Source: Darksidea phi
Taxonomy: Eukaryota > Ascomycota > Dothideomycetes > Pleosporales > Lentitheciaceae
Direction of reading: 5' to 3'
Length of the DNA: 64,000 bases
NCBI GenBank assembly: GCA_030770425.1
Contig: JASJFT010000135.1
Coordinates: forward strand, 1-64,000
Shown: piece by piece, positions 35,443 through 47,755 of the stretch
Position numbering within the stretch: position 1 is the first letter of the stretch
Layout: each line of letters opens with the position of its first letter
Made by a program: the position numbers and the translations under genes
The notes under the pieces: generated by a model
The model's input: only the letters and a program-made list of their open reading frames with translations
Told to the model about the DNA's origin: nothing
Database searches by the model: none

Positions 35443-36057
35443 AATGCTTCTTTCTCGCTTTTCCCTCTTTAAAATCTTATCAATCTGCGTTCAAGTAGCG
35501 GTGCTGCACTGCACGAAATAGAGGTTGTCGAAGCTCAAAGCTCAAAGCTAAGGCTACCCAGCTCTACAAGACCGAACAAGAACACGTAGGCAAGTGTAAC
35601 GTTACATATAAATAGAACAAGTACAGACAAACAAAGACTTCAATCCTTCGCGAACCTCGTTTGCTTAAGTATCAAAAGCCTAGTCCCAGTGTACCAGGTT
35701 GTTCACATAGCGTCTCCGTACCTGAGCCTAGGTTTATCTCTTTTGGGATAGCTCTATGACGGCAACGCATACAGGAATAGCTGGGGAATCCTGCCATTCC
35801 GAGTCGACCGCTGCATGTGGCTGCGCGAGGGAGAAGAACATGGCAAGAAAGAATGAGCCGAGGAGGTGAGCTCGCGATATGAAGGGCAGTGGACGATATG
35901 GAGGGCTTGGTTGGCGCTGCTTGGATTTTTCTAGTTCATCTAACCGCACATTCTGTGGCTAGCTCTGCGTTGCATTTTGACGCATATACGCATTAGACGT
36001 TTAGATCTTAGGCGTGCTGGCACTGCTCGCACGCATATACTTGTCAACATCCATGTC
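35443..36057. other. Intergenic region
   Basis: About 615 bp with no supported gene. A minus-strand frame at 35734-35949 has a short hydrophobic stretch but no family. It contains the promoter of the lipocalin-like gene at its left and the RFC2 3' region at its right. Confidence 0.45.
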
Positions 36058-37377
36058 TCAGCCCTGACACAACACCCCACTGATCCGTAGCCCCAAATCC
36101 AATACCGCTAAATGTTCATCTCCACCATCAACCAACCTCTTATCCGTCTCACTAAAAATCCCTGTGATCCTCATCTTCTGCAGATCACCTACTCTCTCGT
36201 CAAACATGATCTTCTCGTATAACTGCCCTACTGTCTGCGCTGCGCTCCACCCCTCTGCCACCATATCCTCGACCACCTTCGCCAACTTGTTGTACTGTAT
36301 CGAGGATGAATTGGAGGGGAAGATGGCGGTGGTCAGATCCTCGAGAGTATGTGAGGGAATGACGCCAGCGATTTCGGCGATGTGCGTGGTGGTTATGGTG
36401 TCGGATGAGGCTATAGATGTATCAATATCCATTTCATCGTCATCATCCTCGACTACACGGCGATTTTTCTTTCCTGCGGCGGCGCCATCTTTCTGTGTAG
36501 CACCCACGAGCCGCGCCGCAGATTGTAGAAATGTGATAGCTTTCCTCAAATCGCCCTCTGCAACCCTCACTAGCTCTTCACTAACGCCTTCCTCCATCTT
36601 GACACCTTCCAGCTTCGCAATATCTTCTACCCTCTTTACTGCGTTGCCTTGATCCAAGCTCTTGAACCGGAACTTGCTGCATCTACTCGCTAGTGGATCG
36701 ATGATTCTCGTGACGTAGTTGCAGACGAGGCAGAACCGCGTCATCTTAGAGTATGTCTCCATCGTCCGCCTCAACGCACTCTGCGCATCCTGCGTCATGC
36801 TATCCGCCTCGTCTAGTACAATAATTTTGAACGGCGGACAAGGGTACTTGTCCCTGTACCGTACCTGCTTGACACCTCCCTCAGCTTCCTTATCCTCAAC
36901 CATGATGTTGTACGAAGGCGCGACTGAAAGCTGCTGTCGTGCAAAGTCCTTGACCTTGGCCCGAACAATCGAAATACCGCGTTCATCTGAAGCATTAAGT
37001 TCGAGAACACGCGACTTCATGAGCTCGGGGCCGTAAAGTTGCTTTGCGAGCGCAAGGATTGTGGACGTCTTGCCCGTACCCGGGGGCCCGTAAAACAGCA
37101 TGTGGGGGAGGTTGGTGGATTGGAGGGTGCGGGAGAGGATCTGGATGGTGTTGTCTTGCGCTGTGACTTCGGAGAGTGTCTTTGGGCGACTGAAATGCCT
37201 TGTTAGCCCCCATCGTCCGCGGCAACCTGCTGAGGAGGTCACGGAGCTAAAGAAGACGTACTATTTCTCAACCCATGGCTGCAGCCGATTGGTTTCCTTC
37301 TTCGCAGCGGGAGCTTTTGAAGAGCTGGCTTGTGCAGCGGCAGCTTGCCGTGCTTTGACGTTAAAGAAGTCGGCCAT
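36058..37377 (-). CDS. RFC2: Replication factor C subunit 2 (yeast Rfc2 / human RFC4 type)
   Basis: Minus-strand exons 37377-37262 and 37189-36058 give 415 residues. The intron joins WVEK to [18 protein letters not shown]+ clamp-loader features: Walker [10 protein letters not shown] (about residues 71-79), Walker [10 protein letters not shown] (about 165), sensor/RFC box [20 protein letters not shown] with the SRC arginine finger (about 205), and the C-terminal collar domain. The [14 protein letters not shown] and NLPHMLFYG wording fits the yeast Rfc2 orthologue group rather than Rfc3, Rfc4 or Rfc5. It forms part of the RFC complex that opens and loads PCNA on primer ends in the nucleus. A Glu/Asp-rich insert ([11 protein letters not shown]) lies before the collar domain. 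It sits 370 bp downstream of NPL4 on the same strand. Confidence 0.96.
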
Positions 37378-37747
37378 GTTAGAGATAACTGTGTCGAAGA
37401 AGTGGAGCGCAAAAGCTAAAGTGGATCGCGTCACGACGCGAAAAGCGTAAGCGCGACCTCACGTTCAACGCACGTGCCATCACTTGATTCACCAATCACA
37501 TTACCATTAATCGTCTAAAGTACACTTCATGGCTCGAATGCTGCTTGATGGTAACTATACATGATCTCATCGATTACCTCCGGTTAAGCAGCCGAAAATT
37601 ATCTGGCAAGTCTCATAGAGGAGCCATTCTCCTTTACACCCTCCCAGATATGGAAGATATCCCTTCACAAGATGTTCTCGTACTCTGCCTTGATCGGACG
37701 TGTCGTAAACCTAAGGAGCCACTTGACAGGGAGAGCAAGATATATCA
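37378..37747. promoter_or_regulatory. RFC2 promoter / NPL4 3' region
   Basis: This 370-bp spacer contains the RFC2 promoter. A sequence ACGCGA...ACGCG near 37432-37443, about 60 bp upstream of the RFC2 start, contains ACGCG cores like the yeast MluI cell-cycle box that controls replication genes; in this fungus that role is inferred. Confidence 0.35.
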
Positions 37748-39808
37748 TTACTTTCCTCTCAAGCTAACCCCCTTAACCCTCTTAGCCAACTGTGCAGAAT
37801 CGGAGTCGGAACCACCATGCGACGGCTGTCGTTGATGGGAGCGGAGGGGGTCATGCGAGTGCCCGTTTCGATGAGCACCCCCTCCTGAAATAGAATTGTA
37901 GGAACGTTTTTGAGGGCGCTCACCAGTATCTTTGAGAATCATCAATAGCGTCTTCCATGAGTCGCTAGACTGCAACTGCAGGCCTTTGGAGAGGTCGTGC
38001 TCAGATGCGACTTTGCAGAGGAGGATTTCTTCGTCCTGATGGTTGTTTAGTACTCAAGTAGCTGACGTGGGGGTTAATGTATACGCACCTTGCCGAGGAC
38101 GCCCAAGCCATGGATGAAAGCGAGTAGGTGGAAGTTGGAAACGGCAGTGACCCCACTCGTTGTGTTGAGAGCCAGCCCGTTCGCCTTCGCATTGAGCGCC
38201 TTTGCCAATGCCGAGTACTCCTGCGTCTCACCCATCGCTTCTCGGTTCTCAATCGGGAACTTCGGTCCTGTGAATAGAGGGTTTGGTTGGTTCGGAAAGC
38301 CGTGCGTTAAAGTAACTAGAAGATAGTCGACAGGAAAGGCAGGCTTCGCATTCTCCTGAACATTTGCTCCATATTCGTTCTTCTTCCGGTAGAAAACCTC
38401 GGGGATGTATCGCGCTTGGTTCAAGGCATCATTATCTTCTTCAGATTGTACGAGCATGACCGATGGTTCTGCTGACGGTTCGATAATGTCTGCCTTGACC
38501 ATTTCCACCGCAGTGTTCGAAGCCTGATAGGACGCGATACCAATCTTGCCGTCCTCGTCTCCACTTACTACGCAAGTGACAAAATTTGAACCAAACTTGC
38601 CAGTCTCGCTCCACTTCGTTGGTCGCGGGTATTTTGCTTGGTATCGTGCGGCGAACACAATTTCCAGTGATGAAAGGAAGTATGAATCGATGTGTCGCTT
38701 GCAAAGGACAGAACCACTTCCATCACCTGAATCTGCAAGATCCGTGAAGATTACACCGACCCGCTGAAGGCCGCACTGCCGTGCTAGCTCGTCAATTTCC
38801 TGCTCGTTCTCCCACTCTCCTAAGGAGATACCGTCGGCCTCGTTGACCTGTGGCGGCTCGTAGATAGCTTCCACCACCGCTTTCGTTCCCAACGGTACTT
38901 CGGTATACTCCTCGTATCGGCCATATAGGAAGCCTAACCGCTGGCAACCCGTTACTCGCCAGAAGTTGATAAGATCATCGACGACACCCGTGGCTGCGAA
39001 CTCAACGTGATCCACCATGCGAAATTCCTGCGGTTGTAACGAGATAGCGCTAGGTTGGCACTTTGTGCAGATGCCCTCTGGAAACGGCTTGTGGCCCGAC
39101 GGACAATTCGGTCGTACGCGGTAGTACGGTTCGCTCAACGGTGGCATATACGAGGTCCCACTCTCTGGCTTGTTCTTCCCCGCGTTGATCTTCCTCAAGT
39201 ACGAGTGGAATGACAGGTGCTTTATCTTCTTCTCTGCCAGATACTCCACCGCGTACGGCTCCAACGGCATGCAGTAGTCGCACATGCCCTTCGGTCCATG
39301 TCTGCACATCTTCTGGTCTAGCTTCCGCGGAATCTTGCCATCCAGCTTGTCTAATCTGTCGTCGAGCGGTGACTGCTTGACCACTTCCCATGGGTTCTTG
39401 ATCAGCTGTGTGGGGGAGCCAAGAGGCGCGGAGGGGATTTCTGAGGCGTCGACGGCCTTGCCGTTTAAGCGGACGGCCCCGGTGGGAGCTGCAGAGTGAC
39501 CATTCGATACGGCGGCCTGCTCTTGGAAGTCAAGGAATAGCTGTGCGCCGTGTCTGCGACCATTTTAGCTAGGAGGGCAGGATGAGGCGAGCTACTCACG
39601 ACAAGCCCACTTGCTGGAACGAGATGCCCTTCAGCGAGCTCAGTTTCCTTGCATCCCCCCCATGCGCCTTATTGCTAACGGTAATGCTTGAAAGGTCGAT
39701 ATTTGAGGGCAGCTTCTCCGCCACTTGGGGAATGATATCGGGGAATGTGGTCGTGGGCTCAACGTTGAGCCGGAACTGGCCCTCTCTACTAACAAATCGG
39801 AGGATCAT
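37748..39808 (-). CDS. NPL4: Nuclear protein localization protein 4 (Npl4), Cdc48 cofactor
   Basis: Minus-strand exons 39808-39600, 39553-38089 and 38035-37748 give 653 residues. It starts with a ubiquitin-like domain ([18 protein letters not shown]). The Npl4 zinc-finger/NZF-like block follows ([14 protein letters not shown] and [18 protein letters not shown]), and then the MPN-like Npl4 domain ([50 protein letters not shown]). With Ufd1, Npl4 brings ubiquitinated substrates to the Cdc48/p97 ATPase for extraction in ERAD and chromatin processes. The C-terminal 60 residues are Ser/His/Gly-rich. SEC66 is divergently transcribed 448 bp away. Confidence 0.97.
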
Positions 39809-40256
39809 GGCGGCGTCTTCGTCTTTTAGGTTTTAGCGGAGAGCGTCGTATTCAAGGAAGGGCGAAAACAGAGATTTGAAGAGGTTGACAGGCAGACGTG
39901 ACGTGAAAGCTCCAGGTGAGTCTATGCAGGTATGGTCGGGCGTAGAAGGCCGGCGAATGATGACGCGCCCGCACGTCGACAGGGGTCCCAAGTATTCGGG
40001 CATACTTTTTCGCGAAACGGTAAGGACAGATATTGATAACGACAAAGCCCTAATTATCGGGCGCTTCTGCGGTTGCGACTGTACATTTGGCCTTCACTTG
40101 TCTTCCTTTCCCCTTTTCCTTCCCTCTACTTTTCCATGTCGCCGCCGCTCCTTTGGCCACTTATCCCTCAATAATACCGCCCGACGTTTACCAACCGACC
40201 CAGGTACACGTACCCCAAACACCTAAACGTCGTAGTCCAGCAGAACACGCGCAAAC
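39809..40256. promoter_or_regulatory. Shared divergent promoter of NPL4 and SEC66
   Basis: A 448-bp spacer separates two outward-facing start codons. It carries CT-rich tracts close to the SEC66 start (TCTTCCTTTCCCCTTTTCC-type), typical of fungal transcription start regions. No other gene is seen. Confidence 0.5.
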
Positions 40257-41040
40257 ATGTGGCCCTTCGACGCCGTCGACTGGCTCATGCTCACCATCCC
40301 CATCGCCTACATCACCATCCTCTTCGGTTCGCTCTCCACCTTCAGCAGCATCTACCGCAAGCGCAAAGCCGCAAAAGCCGCCGCGCTCGAGCCATGGTTC
40401 CCGCCGCATCTGCAGCGCAACATCTACCTCACTCTGCTGCACATGGAGTCGCCCAGGTGTCCCGATAGTATTTTAAAGGCTGCGTTGTTGCGCCGCGCGA
40501 CCGAGGATATTCAGCGGATTGTGCAGATTCGCAGCGCGAAGCAGGCCCTGCAGGTGCTGTTGCAGAAGGGTAGCGTTGGAGATGATTTATGGCAGCGGTT
40601 TCAGCGCGCGGAGAAAGAAATCGAGGAAGAGCTGAGGGATGTTGTGAACGAGGTCGGTTCTTGCACCCCACCCCTCCCATCCAAGCGGTGGTGTTAACAG
40701 CATTTAGGCCAACGCATTCGCACCCAACTGGGGCCAGACCATCTTCCAGTCCGCGTCCGAAATGGCCCAAAACAACCAAATCCGCGAGCGTCTCTCCGAA
40801 ATCCTCTCCACATCCCAATCCGAGAAGGAGTGGTGGGAAAAGCGTAAGGCGACCATCCAGTCAGACTTCATGAAGGAGCTAGATGAGGAGAAGGCGATGA
40901 AGAGCCCGACCGCGGAGAGCAGTTTTGGCGGAAGTGCCAGGGGTGGAAAGCCAGGGAGCGATGACGATGCGGTGATTGTGGAGAGCGGAGGACCGGCGGA
41001 GAAGGCGGCCAAGGCAAAGAAGAAGAAGGGGAAGCAGTGA
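40257..41040 (+). CDS. SEC66: ER translocation complex subunit Sec66 (Sec71)
   Basis: Exons 40257-40652 and 40708-41040 give 242 residues. The start MWPFDAVDWLMLTIPIAYI and the following LFGSLSTFSSIYRKRKAAKAA form the single N-terminal membrane anchor and its basic flank. The cytosolic part has the family's LEPWFPPHLQRNIYLTLLH, KAALLRRATEDIQRI, LLQKGSVGDDLWQRF and NAFAPNWGQTIFQSASEM motifs. Sec66 joins Sec62, Sec63 and Sec72 in the complex that carries post-translational import through the Sec61 channel in the ER membrane. The C-terminus is a Lys-rich tail (AAKAKKKKGKQ). Confidence 0.96.
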
Positions 41041-41459
41041 GACATTTGTTGGTTACTGGGAAGTTGTAAACCGCTTGTAGCGAGCTGAGTAACTTTTATG
41101 TTTAAGGGCAGCGGGACTAGGAGCATAGGTAGTGTCGCTCCATCATTGCATTGCCGGCGTTGCGGTGTAGAAGACATCAGGGACGGATTTGTCGGCGCTG
41201 GAGATACTCAGACTTTGTAAGAACATATTTGATCCCCATTATTCATCACTTCTTCCACACTTCCGACACACGTGGTCTATAAATCTTCGATCAATTCATT
41301 GTGATTGCCATGCTGCTTATAACGCCGTTAACCCCTATGGCCCGACCATAGTCAATGTGATAATACACTCTTCCCGCTGATAAAGAAAATCTTCTCGTAC
41401 ACCAGATATACAACCCTGGGGTCATCCGCAGTCTTCGCATCGGTACCAATCTCAGCACC
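41041..41459. other. Convergent 3' region
   Basis: About 420 bp between converging gene ends, with nothing beyond probable 3' untranslated sequences. Confidence 0.45.
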
Positions 41460-42739
41460 CTACTTCCTCACGGGACCGCTAACTCCTGCACCAATAACAC
41501 TCGGCAGTTCCTCGTTACCCACGGAGTACAACATGCCGATGCCAGTGGTGATCAGGAAAGTAATAAGCACGCCTGAAGCCACGAATAGCCAGAACGGTAC
41601 AGAGACATCCTTCTTCTGGCAGGCCGGACCACCCCAGTACGTTGTCTTGACCCTCGATTCCATGCCCTTATCGCCGACATGCACGATGTCAGGGGTGCAA
41701 GTACAAGCATAGCAGTTCGACCTATCATTTCCGCCCTTTCTGCGTAGACCGCATTTGCCATGTCCGGAGCAGCCGTGGGTCTGCTCCTCACACTTCGAGA
41801 GCTCATCGAAGCAGCTAGGGAGTATACCGAGGGGGGGCGTAGTGTTGTTGCCTTCGGCTTGCGTAGTCGGGACGAAGTCCTTGGGATCGGAGAGATCAGG
41901 AATGGGTGATGTGGTAAGCTTAGCGGTAGAGGGCGCGAGAGGTGCTTCAGTCAGCTGGCGGCGGGGTTGAAGCTTGGATGGAGTGTCGTAGCTACCCCAG
42001 GACTGGGCAGTGTCCTTAACGTCAGAAGATGAGGGCGGCATGACGACGACCGTCAGTGAGTACGGCCGCACTTTAGGGCTCCCCAAGCGCAGGTCCTCGA
42101 GCAGACCAGAAAGGTAACTGGCATGCTTTCCGCCCATCCGAATTATGGGCATATCAGGATTGTCGATGCTGGGATGGTTAAGTTTTTGCACGAAGGCATC
42201 GATGGTAGTTGCGGCGGCATATAGGTTATCATCGTGGTTTGCTTTCTTGTAAAGTGATGCTGCCTGCAAGGACAGGTCTTCGACCAAGCGGCCGTTCTCG
42301 GAGGCTAGGGGAGGTGTGGATATGGTGAAGCTGGACGTCCATTGTGACGGATTCTTGATTATTGCTGCATGCTGCATCAGTTTACGCTGTCTGCTGAGTA
42401 TATCTCCCAACACGTACCCGCGACATCTTCTATATCGTCCACCCATATCAGCATATGTTCCCGCGGCTTCTCTAAATACTCGTCATCAAACAGCTTCTGC
42501 CGGCTTCCTCCAAAAGCATTGATCTGTTGAATCGCATCTTCGCTCGGGTTCTTTATCGAATGGAATCGCGAAACGCCGAGGCGCTGTGCGACGATCAATC
42601 GAGCTGTTTCTGGGTCGACCGATGATGATGCCTTGGGCGACGACTTGGGTATCGGGTCGTAAAGGTAGACATGTCCAACTCTGGTCGCGCAGGTTAGGGA
42701 GTATAGTGAAGCGAGCGCGAAGGCCCAGGACAGCTTCAT
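41460..42739 (-). CDS. Vps3844-type ER/vacuolar-sorting membrane protein (DUF3844)
   Basis: Minus-strand exons 42739-42418 and 42364-41460 give 408 residues. A signal peptide (MKLSWAFALASLYSLTCATR) is followed by a lumenal domain. The conserved C-terminal DUF3844 block comes next, with Cys spacing CFDELSKCEEQTHGCSGHGKC and CYACTCTP, the TTYWGGPACQKKDVS motif and one transmembrane segment (FWLFVASGVLITFLITTG). Yeast relatives of this domain were tied to vacuolar protein sorting (Vps3844 name), but the biochemical role is unknown. The product should be a type I membrane protein of the secretory route. It is divergent from the mitochondrial gene 301 bp away. Confidence 0.9.
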
Positions 42740-43040
42740 GGTGGTGGGCGTAATGGGTGATGGTCGTGGAGCTGCAGCGGTGATGGCAGGCGTCAGTCAA
42801 GGCGAAGCTGCGAGCCTCTGCGGAGTTTGCCGGGCCTTCGCCAAGGCCTTGAGGTGCGTCACGACAAGGCGGCGCAACAACATTTGAGCACCTTCACCAT
42901 TATTGAGTACCCATTCACTACTTATTTTCCAGACCTTCTCTCCCATGGTTCTCATACCATTCCTCCCCTGCGCGACGCATGTCTGCCCTTGAAGGACGCC
43001 CTCTCCATCGCGACTTTCCTCCTCGCCGTAGCAGCCTCAC
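42740..43040. promoter_or_regulatory. Shared divergent promoter
   Basis: Spacer of 301 bp between two outward-facing start codons (Vps3844-type gene and the mitochondrial protein). No other feature was seen. Confidence 0.45.
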
Positions 43041-44374
43041 ATGTTTAAGGCACAGGCGTTACGAAGGAGCTTCTCTCTCTTCAGACGGGTCCCTACCTCA
43101 GCTATACTACGGTCCGCTGCACGTGATGGGCACGAATCAGTACAGATACAGCGGGTGCGCTTTAAGAGGCGCTTCTTCACGCGACCGTATGTCCACGCAA
43201 TCCGCCCCTCATCAATTACTAATGACGGCGTTCCAGTCGCATGGTAGCAATCGCGATCGCAGTCGGAACAGCCTATGGAACCTGGGGATGGCTAAACGAA
43301 GAGATCGAGGAAGAGAAAGGAGAAGAGGAACGGCAAACCAAACGCGTGCGGTGGCGGAAACCGAACGAGGACATCACTAGCGGCGAGATTGAAGAAGATG
43401 ATGAAGAAGACGGCGAAGGAGATGAGGACGACGAAGAGGAGGAAGCCTTGATATTCTTTCCCACCGGGCTGTCGCGACCGAAAAAGCAAGAATTCTACAA
43501 AGGCTCAGACCCAGAATGGCAAGAGTTCGTCCGGATAGCGCCAGACCGCACACGCATAGATCGCATACGGGCAGAGCTCATTGCTATGGTCCGCGGTCTT
43601 GCAATAAAGAATCCTCATTACATACGACGACTGGGTAAGATCAATCCCGATGCCGGCAGTATCTGGATCGAGGTGCGCTTTCCCGATGGGCCGCCGATCG
43701 AATACGAACGACCTGGTTATGAGCTTACTGACGAACTCAACTTCCGGAAGACAACAAGGCCTGTCGATGGAGTGCATCACCAGCGCTTGAACAACGCTCT
43801 GTACCCAACAGCTGTAGCGACTTCGGTTTACCTCGATATGAAGAGGAGGGCCGGCATGCAATGGCGAGAGTTCAAGAAGTACATGGGCTGGAAAGAGGAG
43901 GGTAAGCCGCCAACTGCACAAAAAGTGCTGGCACAGCTGCCCGCTCCACCCCCGACGCCAAAGTCACCCGCTCCAACTACGACCGCCTCATCTACCTCTG
44001 GCCCACCGCCAGAACCGTCAGCCACCAGTGATACCCAGAACAAAGACGCATCTTCCGCATCCTCTTCATCTTCTTCATCCGACAACCTTAGTACCGAACG
44101 CTTTGGTGGATCACTGCCGGACCCAAAAAAGGTGCCCACCATGGATCTCTCATACTTCCGCCAAATGTTTCGCAAAAACCGCAAGCACACACATCAACAC
44201 CCACCACGGGGGACCTTCATGGTATCCGGTCTAATCGAGATCATTGGCGAGAAGGCGAAGATGACGCTAGATGTGTCCGCTTTCTACGACCCCAAGATGG
44301 GTCGGTACGTCATGCTCATGGCAAAGATGAGGAGCATCACGGACTACAAGCAAAGTCCCAAGGGTGGTCCCTAA
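43041..44374 (+). CDS. Putative mitochondrial inner-membrane protein, uncharacterised in ascomycetes
   Basis: Exons 43041-43186 and 43237-44374 give 427 residues. The first 55 residues are Arg-rich with hydroxyl residues and no acidic stretch (MFKAQALRRSFSLFRRVPTS, then RFKRRFFTRPR), as in a mitochondrial presequence. They are followed by one short membrane span (MVAIAIAVGTAYGTWGWL) and a long Glu/Asp-rich segment. Then comes a conserved domain with ALIFFPTGLSRPKKQEFYKGSDPEWQ-type sequence (in parts), IDRIRAELIAMV and KKYMGWKE. A Pro/Ser-rich disordered stretch precedes the C-terminal block FMVSGLIEIIGEKAKMTLDV. I know this only as a hypothetical family; the targeting call is inference. Confidence 0.8.
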
Positions 44375-44798
44375 AGCTGAAATATCGCATTGCCATCAAG
44401 CGGCATCAGATATAAAAGCGCTAGCGGGTCGAATAGGGTAGATTTTGCATATAAGGCGTTACGAGTTGCCATACCCCCCTTTTTGGTTGTTTGACGTTCT
44501 GGTGGGATGGTTGGGATGGTGTAATCATGCGGTAATGAATCAATAGAGATATCAATCGTCAAGAGTATGTCATAACCGCGCTTTACCATGTTGTATAGGA
44601 AAGGTATGCCCTCGATGGGTACGTTTGACGGGGGGTCGATCACTGTGGTATACCATTCAAAGGTGATCGATATACGCGATCCGTACGACTTCTTTGTTAT
44701 AGGTTCTAACAATTCTGTCGGGACGTGCGTACGTGATGTATGTGCTATATCGCTGTGTGCCTTGTTCCATCTCAAACCCCTTCATGTTCTTCCGCGAG
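44375..44798. other. Downstream region with an open minus-strand frame
   Basis: A minus-strand frame at 44371-44775 codes for 134 residues (ISITFEWYTTVIDPPSN and similar) and overlaps the preceding stop. Its composition is protein-like, but there is no recognised family and no intron or neighbour support, so it is left uncalled. Confidence 0.3.
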
Positions 44799-47440
44799 TA
44801 TATAAACCATGTCCTCTATCCTCTACTCTTCTTCCTTTACACACGCACAACCGCAGCGATGAACTAAAAGCTTTATATCCCCGACCATGTGGTGTTGGGT
44901 TCTGTGGGCCTTTGCTAAAATCGACAGAAAATGGTCATATGGGGTTGCAGCTTCCTTATGGAGCCTTAAAAGGTAATAAACCAGTGGAATGTGGAGGTCT
45001 GGGTCTTTGGCCCGATGAAGAGACATATGGGCGTGGAGATGTGGTTGTACATTCTAAGGGCGAAGTTGAGGTTGGTTTGGTGGTGATGGTGAGGATTATC
45101 AGCATTGGTTTCCCATGGTAGGTCTAGAGTGCGTTAATTGCTAACTCTATGATTCGTTGGGCTATTGCTACTACTAACTTAGGCTCGATCCTGTGTAGGA
45201 CATCTATATAAACTGAGGTGGCACTCTCTTCTTGCTTTTATTTGTATTCACACATGCATGCCCGCGGGGGAGGTGGACCAAATGGCCAAGAGCACCAGCG
45301 TATGTAGTTTCCCGTCCTTGTGGACTTTTGCTAAAAAGCAAGTTGAGGGATGCGATTGGAGTTGTGTGCGTCTTGGTGGGGCTCTAAAATGCAATGTTAA
45401 ACAATCGTGGGGGAAGTAGAGTGGAATCTTAAGGACGGAAGAGTTCCCCGGGAATTTTTAGTATCAGGGTTGTGTTGAAGGGATGGTGGTGTTTGGTGGT
45501 ATCCGGTGGTGGTGGTGGGTATGATCGTTATTCTTACGACATAGCAACTCTCCATGTTGAAACGAGATCCAAAGCCTTTTTGCAGCGCCACTCTTTTTAG
45601 TGAACATTAAATTATGGCTTTAGCTCATTCCATCTAGTACTTCCGCATAGTCTATATAAACCCCCCCCCCCTCCCCCTCTCTTCTCCCTCCTCCTTCTTT
45701 TCTTCACACGCAACGGCCACCTATCTTTTTTTAAAATGGTCGAAGTATCGGTTATGTTGCTCTCGCGGCGCGTGGCTCGCTAAAACAAGTCAGAACTGCA
45801 AGCTATGTGGATCGAAGTCTACGCGGCGGAGTTTGCTAAATGGATAGACTTACCTGGTATGCGGTTTTCTGTGATTTTGGGCTTGATATTTGAGACGTAA
45901 CGAGATGAAGTGTTAGGAGGCCGCTGTAGTAACGTAGTGATGTGCTTCTTATCGGTGATGGCGTGTAGCATCATCATCCTTCACTGTGTTTGAACACCTT
46001 CCTTAGAACTCAGCCTGCTGCGGTTTAATTAATCTTGTCCCCGCAGCAGCTCTTGGATGTCTATTTTAAACTCTCCTCATCCCCTTTTCCTCTCCATACA
46101 CACTGAATTTCAAGATGTTTTACCCCCAAGATCTCTATCATCATCTTGATGGCGTTATTGTCGCCTTGTGGGGCTAAAGATGGTAGTTTGGGGCAGCTCT
46201 GTGAGGCTACTAAGAGCGTTTTCACGGGCAAATGCTAGGATTCGCGTCTCGGAGTATCTAAGAATAGACTTCTTTAAGTGAGAATGATGGTGAACCGGAC
46301 CAGCACTCCGCGCACTATCCCAATCTTTGCTTCCTGCGCGTATATACGTCCCTTTTCTATTCTCGTAATGAGCTCTTCACAAACGTCTTCCAAGAACAAT
46401 TTAAATTTACAGTTTGTGGATGTTTTTGCCCGAGTGGTCATCTAAAATCCAGATGCAGAATGACACATGGCGGATTGGGGCATGGGCCACAGAGTTATCA
46501 AAAGCTCTTCGCGAGTACATATATGAAATCCCTAGATGTCTCAGCCTGGGCATTCAACGCTCTCCACCACCAACTGCCATTTTATCTCGTTCTAGAGTTG
46601 TTTCACGGCATTTGAACCACTCTCCGCTCTACCCTCCTTTTTCCAATTACACACTACAATAAGCCTTCTCAAATTGTTGTTGTGTTCAGCTGCATAGGGG
46701 TTGTTTTAGTCAGTGATATATTTAAATGGCTCCGCTGGCTCACTATGTAGCCCCAGGGTGCCGTCAAAGACACCATTACTCAAACCTAATGTGAGAGTAC
46801 GTTTCTTGGAGCGTTATTATTAGCATGACTAGGAAGAGGCTAGATTACTGCACTGGAGCGAAAAACAACTACCATGATGAGCATCATTTGCCTCTATCAC
46901 TACGGCCCCTTTTAGTACTAGGTTGTGGCAGCCCTTTCCATAGGGTACAAGTTCTGCCCCAAACTGATTCTACTTCTTATTACGCATCTGGAGTCTGTAT
47001 AAGCCCGATTTGAGCTCCCTCTACCTTCTTTTTCTACACCCATGTTCCATGTTCTTAATTATGGAGAAAAAGGAGACCTCTAAAGCAGGCTGCTGCTGAT
47101 GTAGAGTGACTAAAACGGGTATTCTAGAAGTTCGATGAGAACCTCACTATACTTGGGCGGGTGGGACGGCGGATTGGATGTTACAAATTTTGGTAATCGG
47201 GCTTAGGACATGTTATGGCCATTAGAGATGGAGAACACCTTAAATAAAATCCAAAAAAATCCCGTGATTAATAGTGTATTGCGGGAGAAGGTGGTGAGTA
47301 GCACAGGCACTTTCACAGCACGGAGTCCATCCCATCTTTGCGCTCAGTCATGACCTTTTGACCTATGGCTTTCATGTTTATCTCATGCTATGCTGCCCAA
47401 GCTAGGGCTTATTCCCTCGGCTTTATATACTAACTTTTAC
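44799..47440 (+). repeat. Tandem array of TATA / pyrimidine-tract / CTAAAA cassettes
   Basis: TATA-like boxes recur at 44799, 45205, 45653 (all TATATAAA), 46061 (CTATTTTAAA), 46341 (TATATA), 46997 (GTATAAG) and 47421 (TTATATAC). Each is followed by a C/T-rich tract of 30-50 bases, and in most units by an ACACGCA/ACACAC word. In the first six units a G-rich box ending in CTAAA(A) starts 90-118 bases downstream of the TATA: 44905, 45319, 45771, 46166, 46430 and 47103. The best forms are TGTGGGCCTTTGCTAAAA and TGTGGACTTTTGCTAAAA. A second similar box (TATGGAGCCTTAAAAGG in unit 1) lies 30-45 bases further on in units 1-5. A weaker extra unit without a TATA may lie near 46620. Upstream of several TATA boxes is CTTCCGC. 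No conserved protein frame runs through all units. Confidence 0.65.
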
Positions 47441-47755
47441 CTTTCTTTCTTGTTTTTGTATGTCAGTACTAGTATCAATGAAGATGGAAATTGTAGTAAG
47501 ACTGTACTATAGCGTCCAAACCACGTTATCTTAGTATCGCAATTCATGAGTAACTATGCAATCTATAGATGTATTTATCCATGTTACTAGTATTTTAACC
47601 GTTATATTTAAGTCATTACGTAATTGTTAAGTCCAGCTCTACGTCACTTCGTGGTACCCTCTGCACGGCCGTATTACCACAAAACGCTAAGTCGGAAGTA
47701 CCTTTATCTAAACTGACTCTCTTGTGTCAACGTATGTATTGCTTGCTTCCCCTCC

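Noticed and set aside
44588..45121. 177-codon plus-strand frame overlapping the first cassette of the array
   Set aside because: It runs through the TATA box and pyrimidine tract, and the equivalent frame is not kept in the other cassettes.
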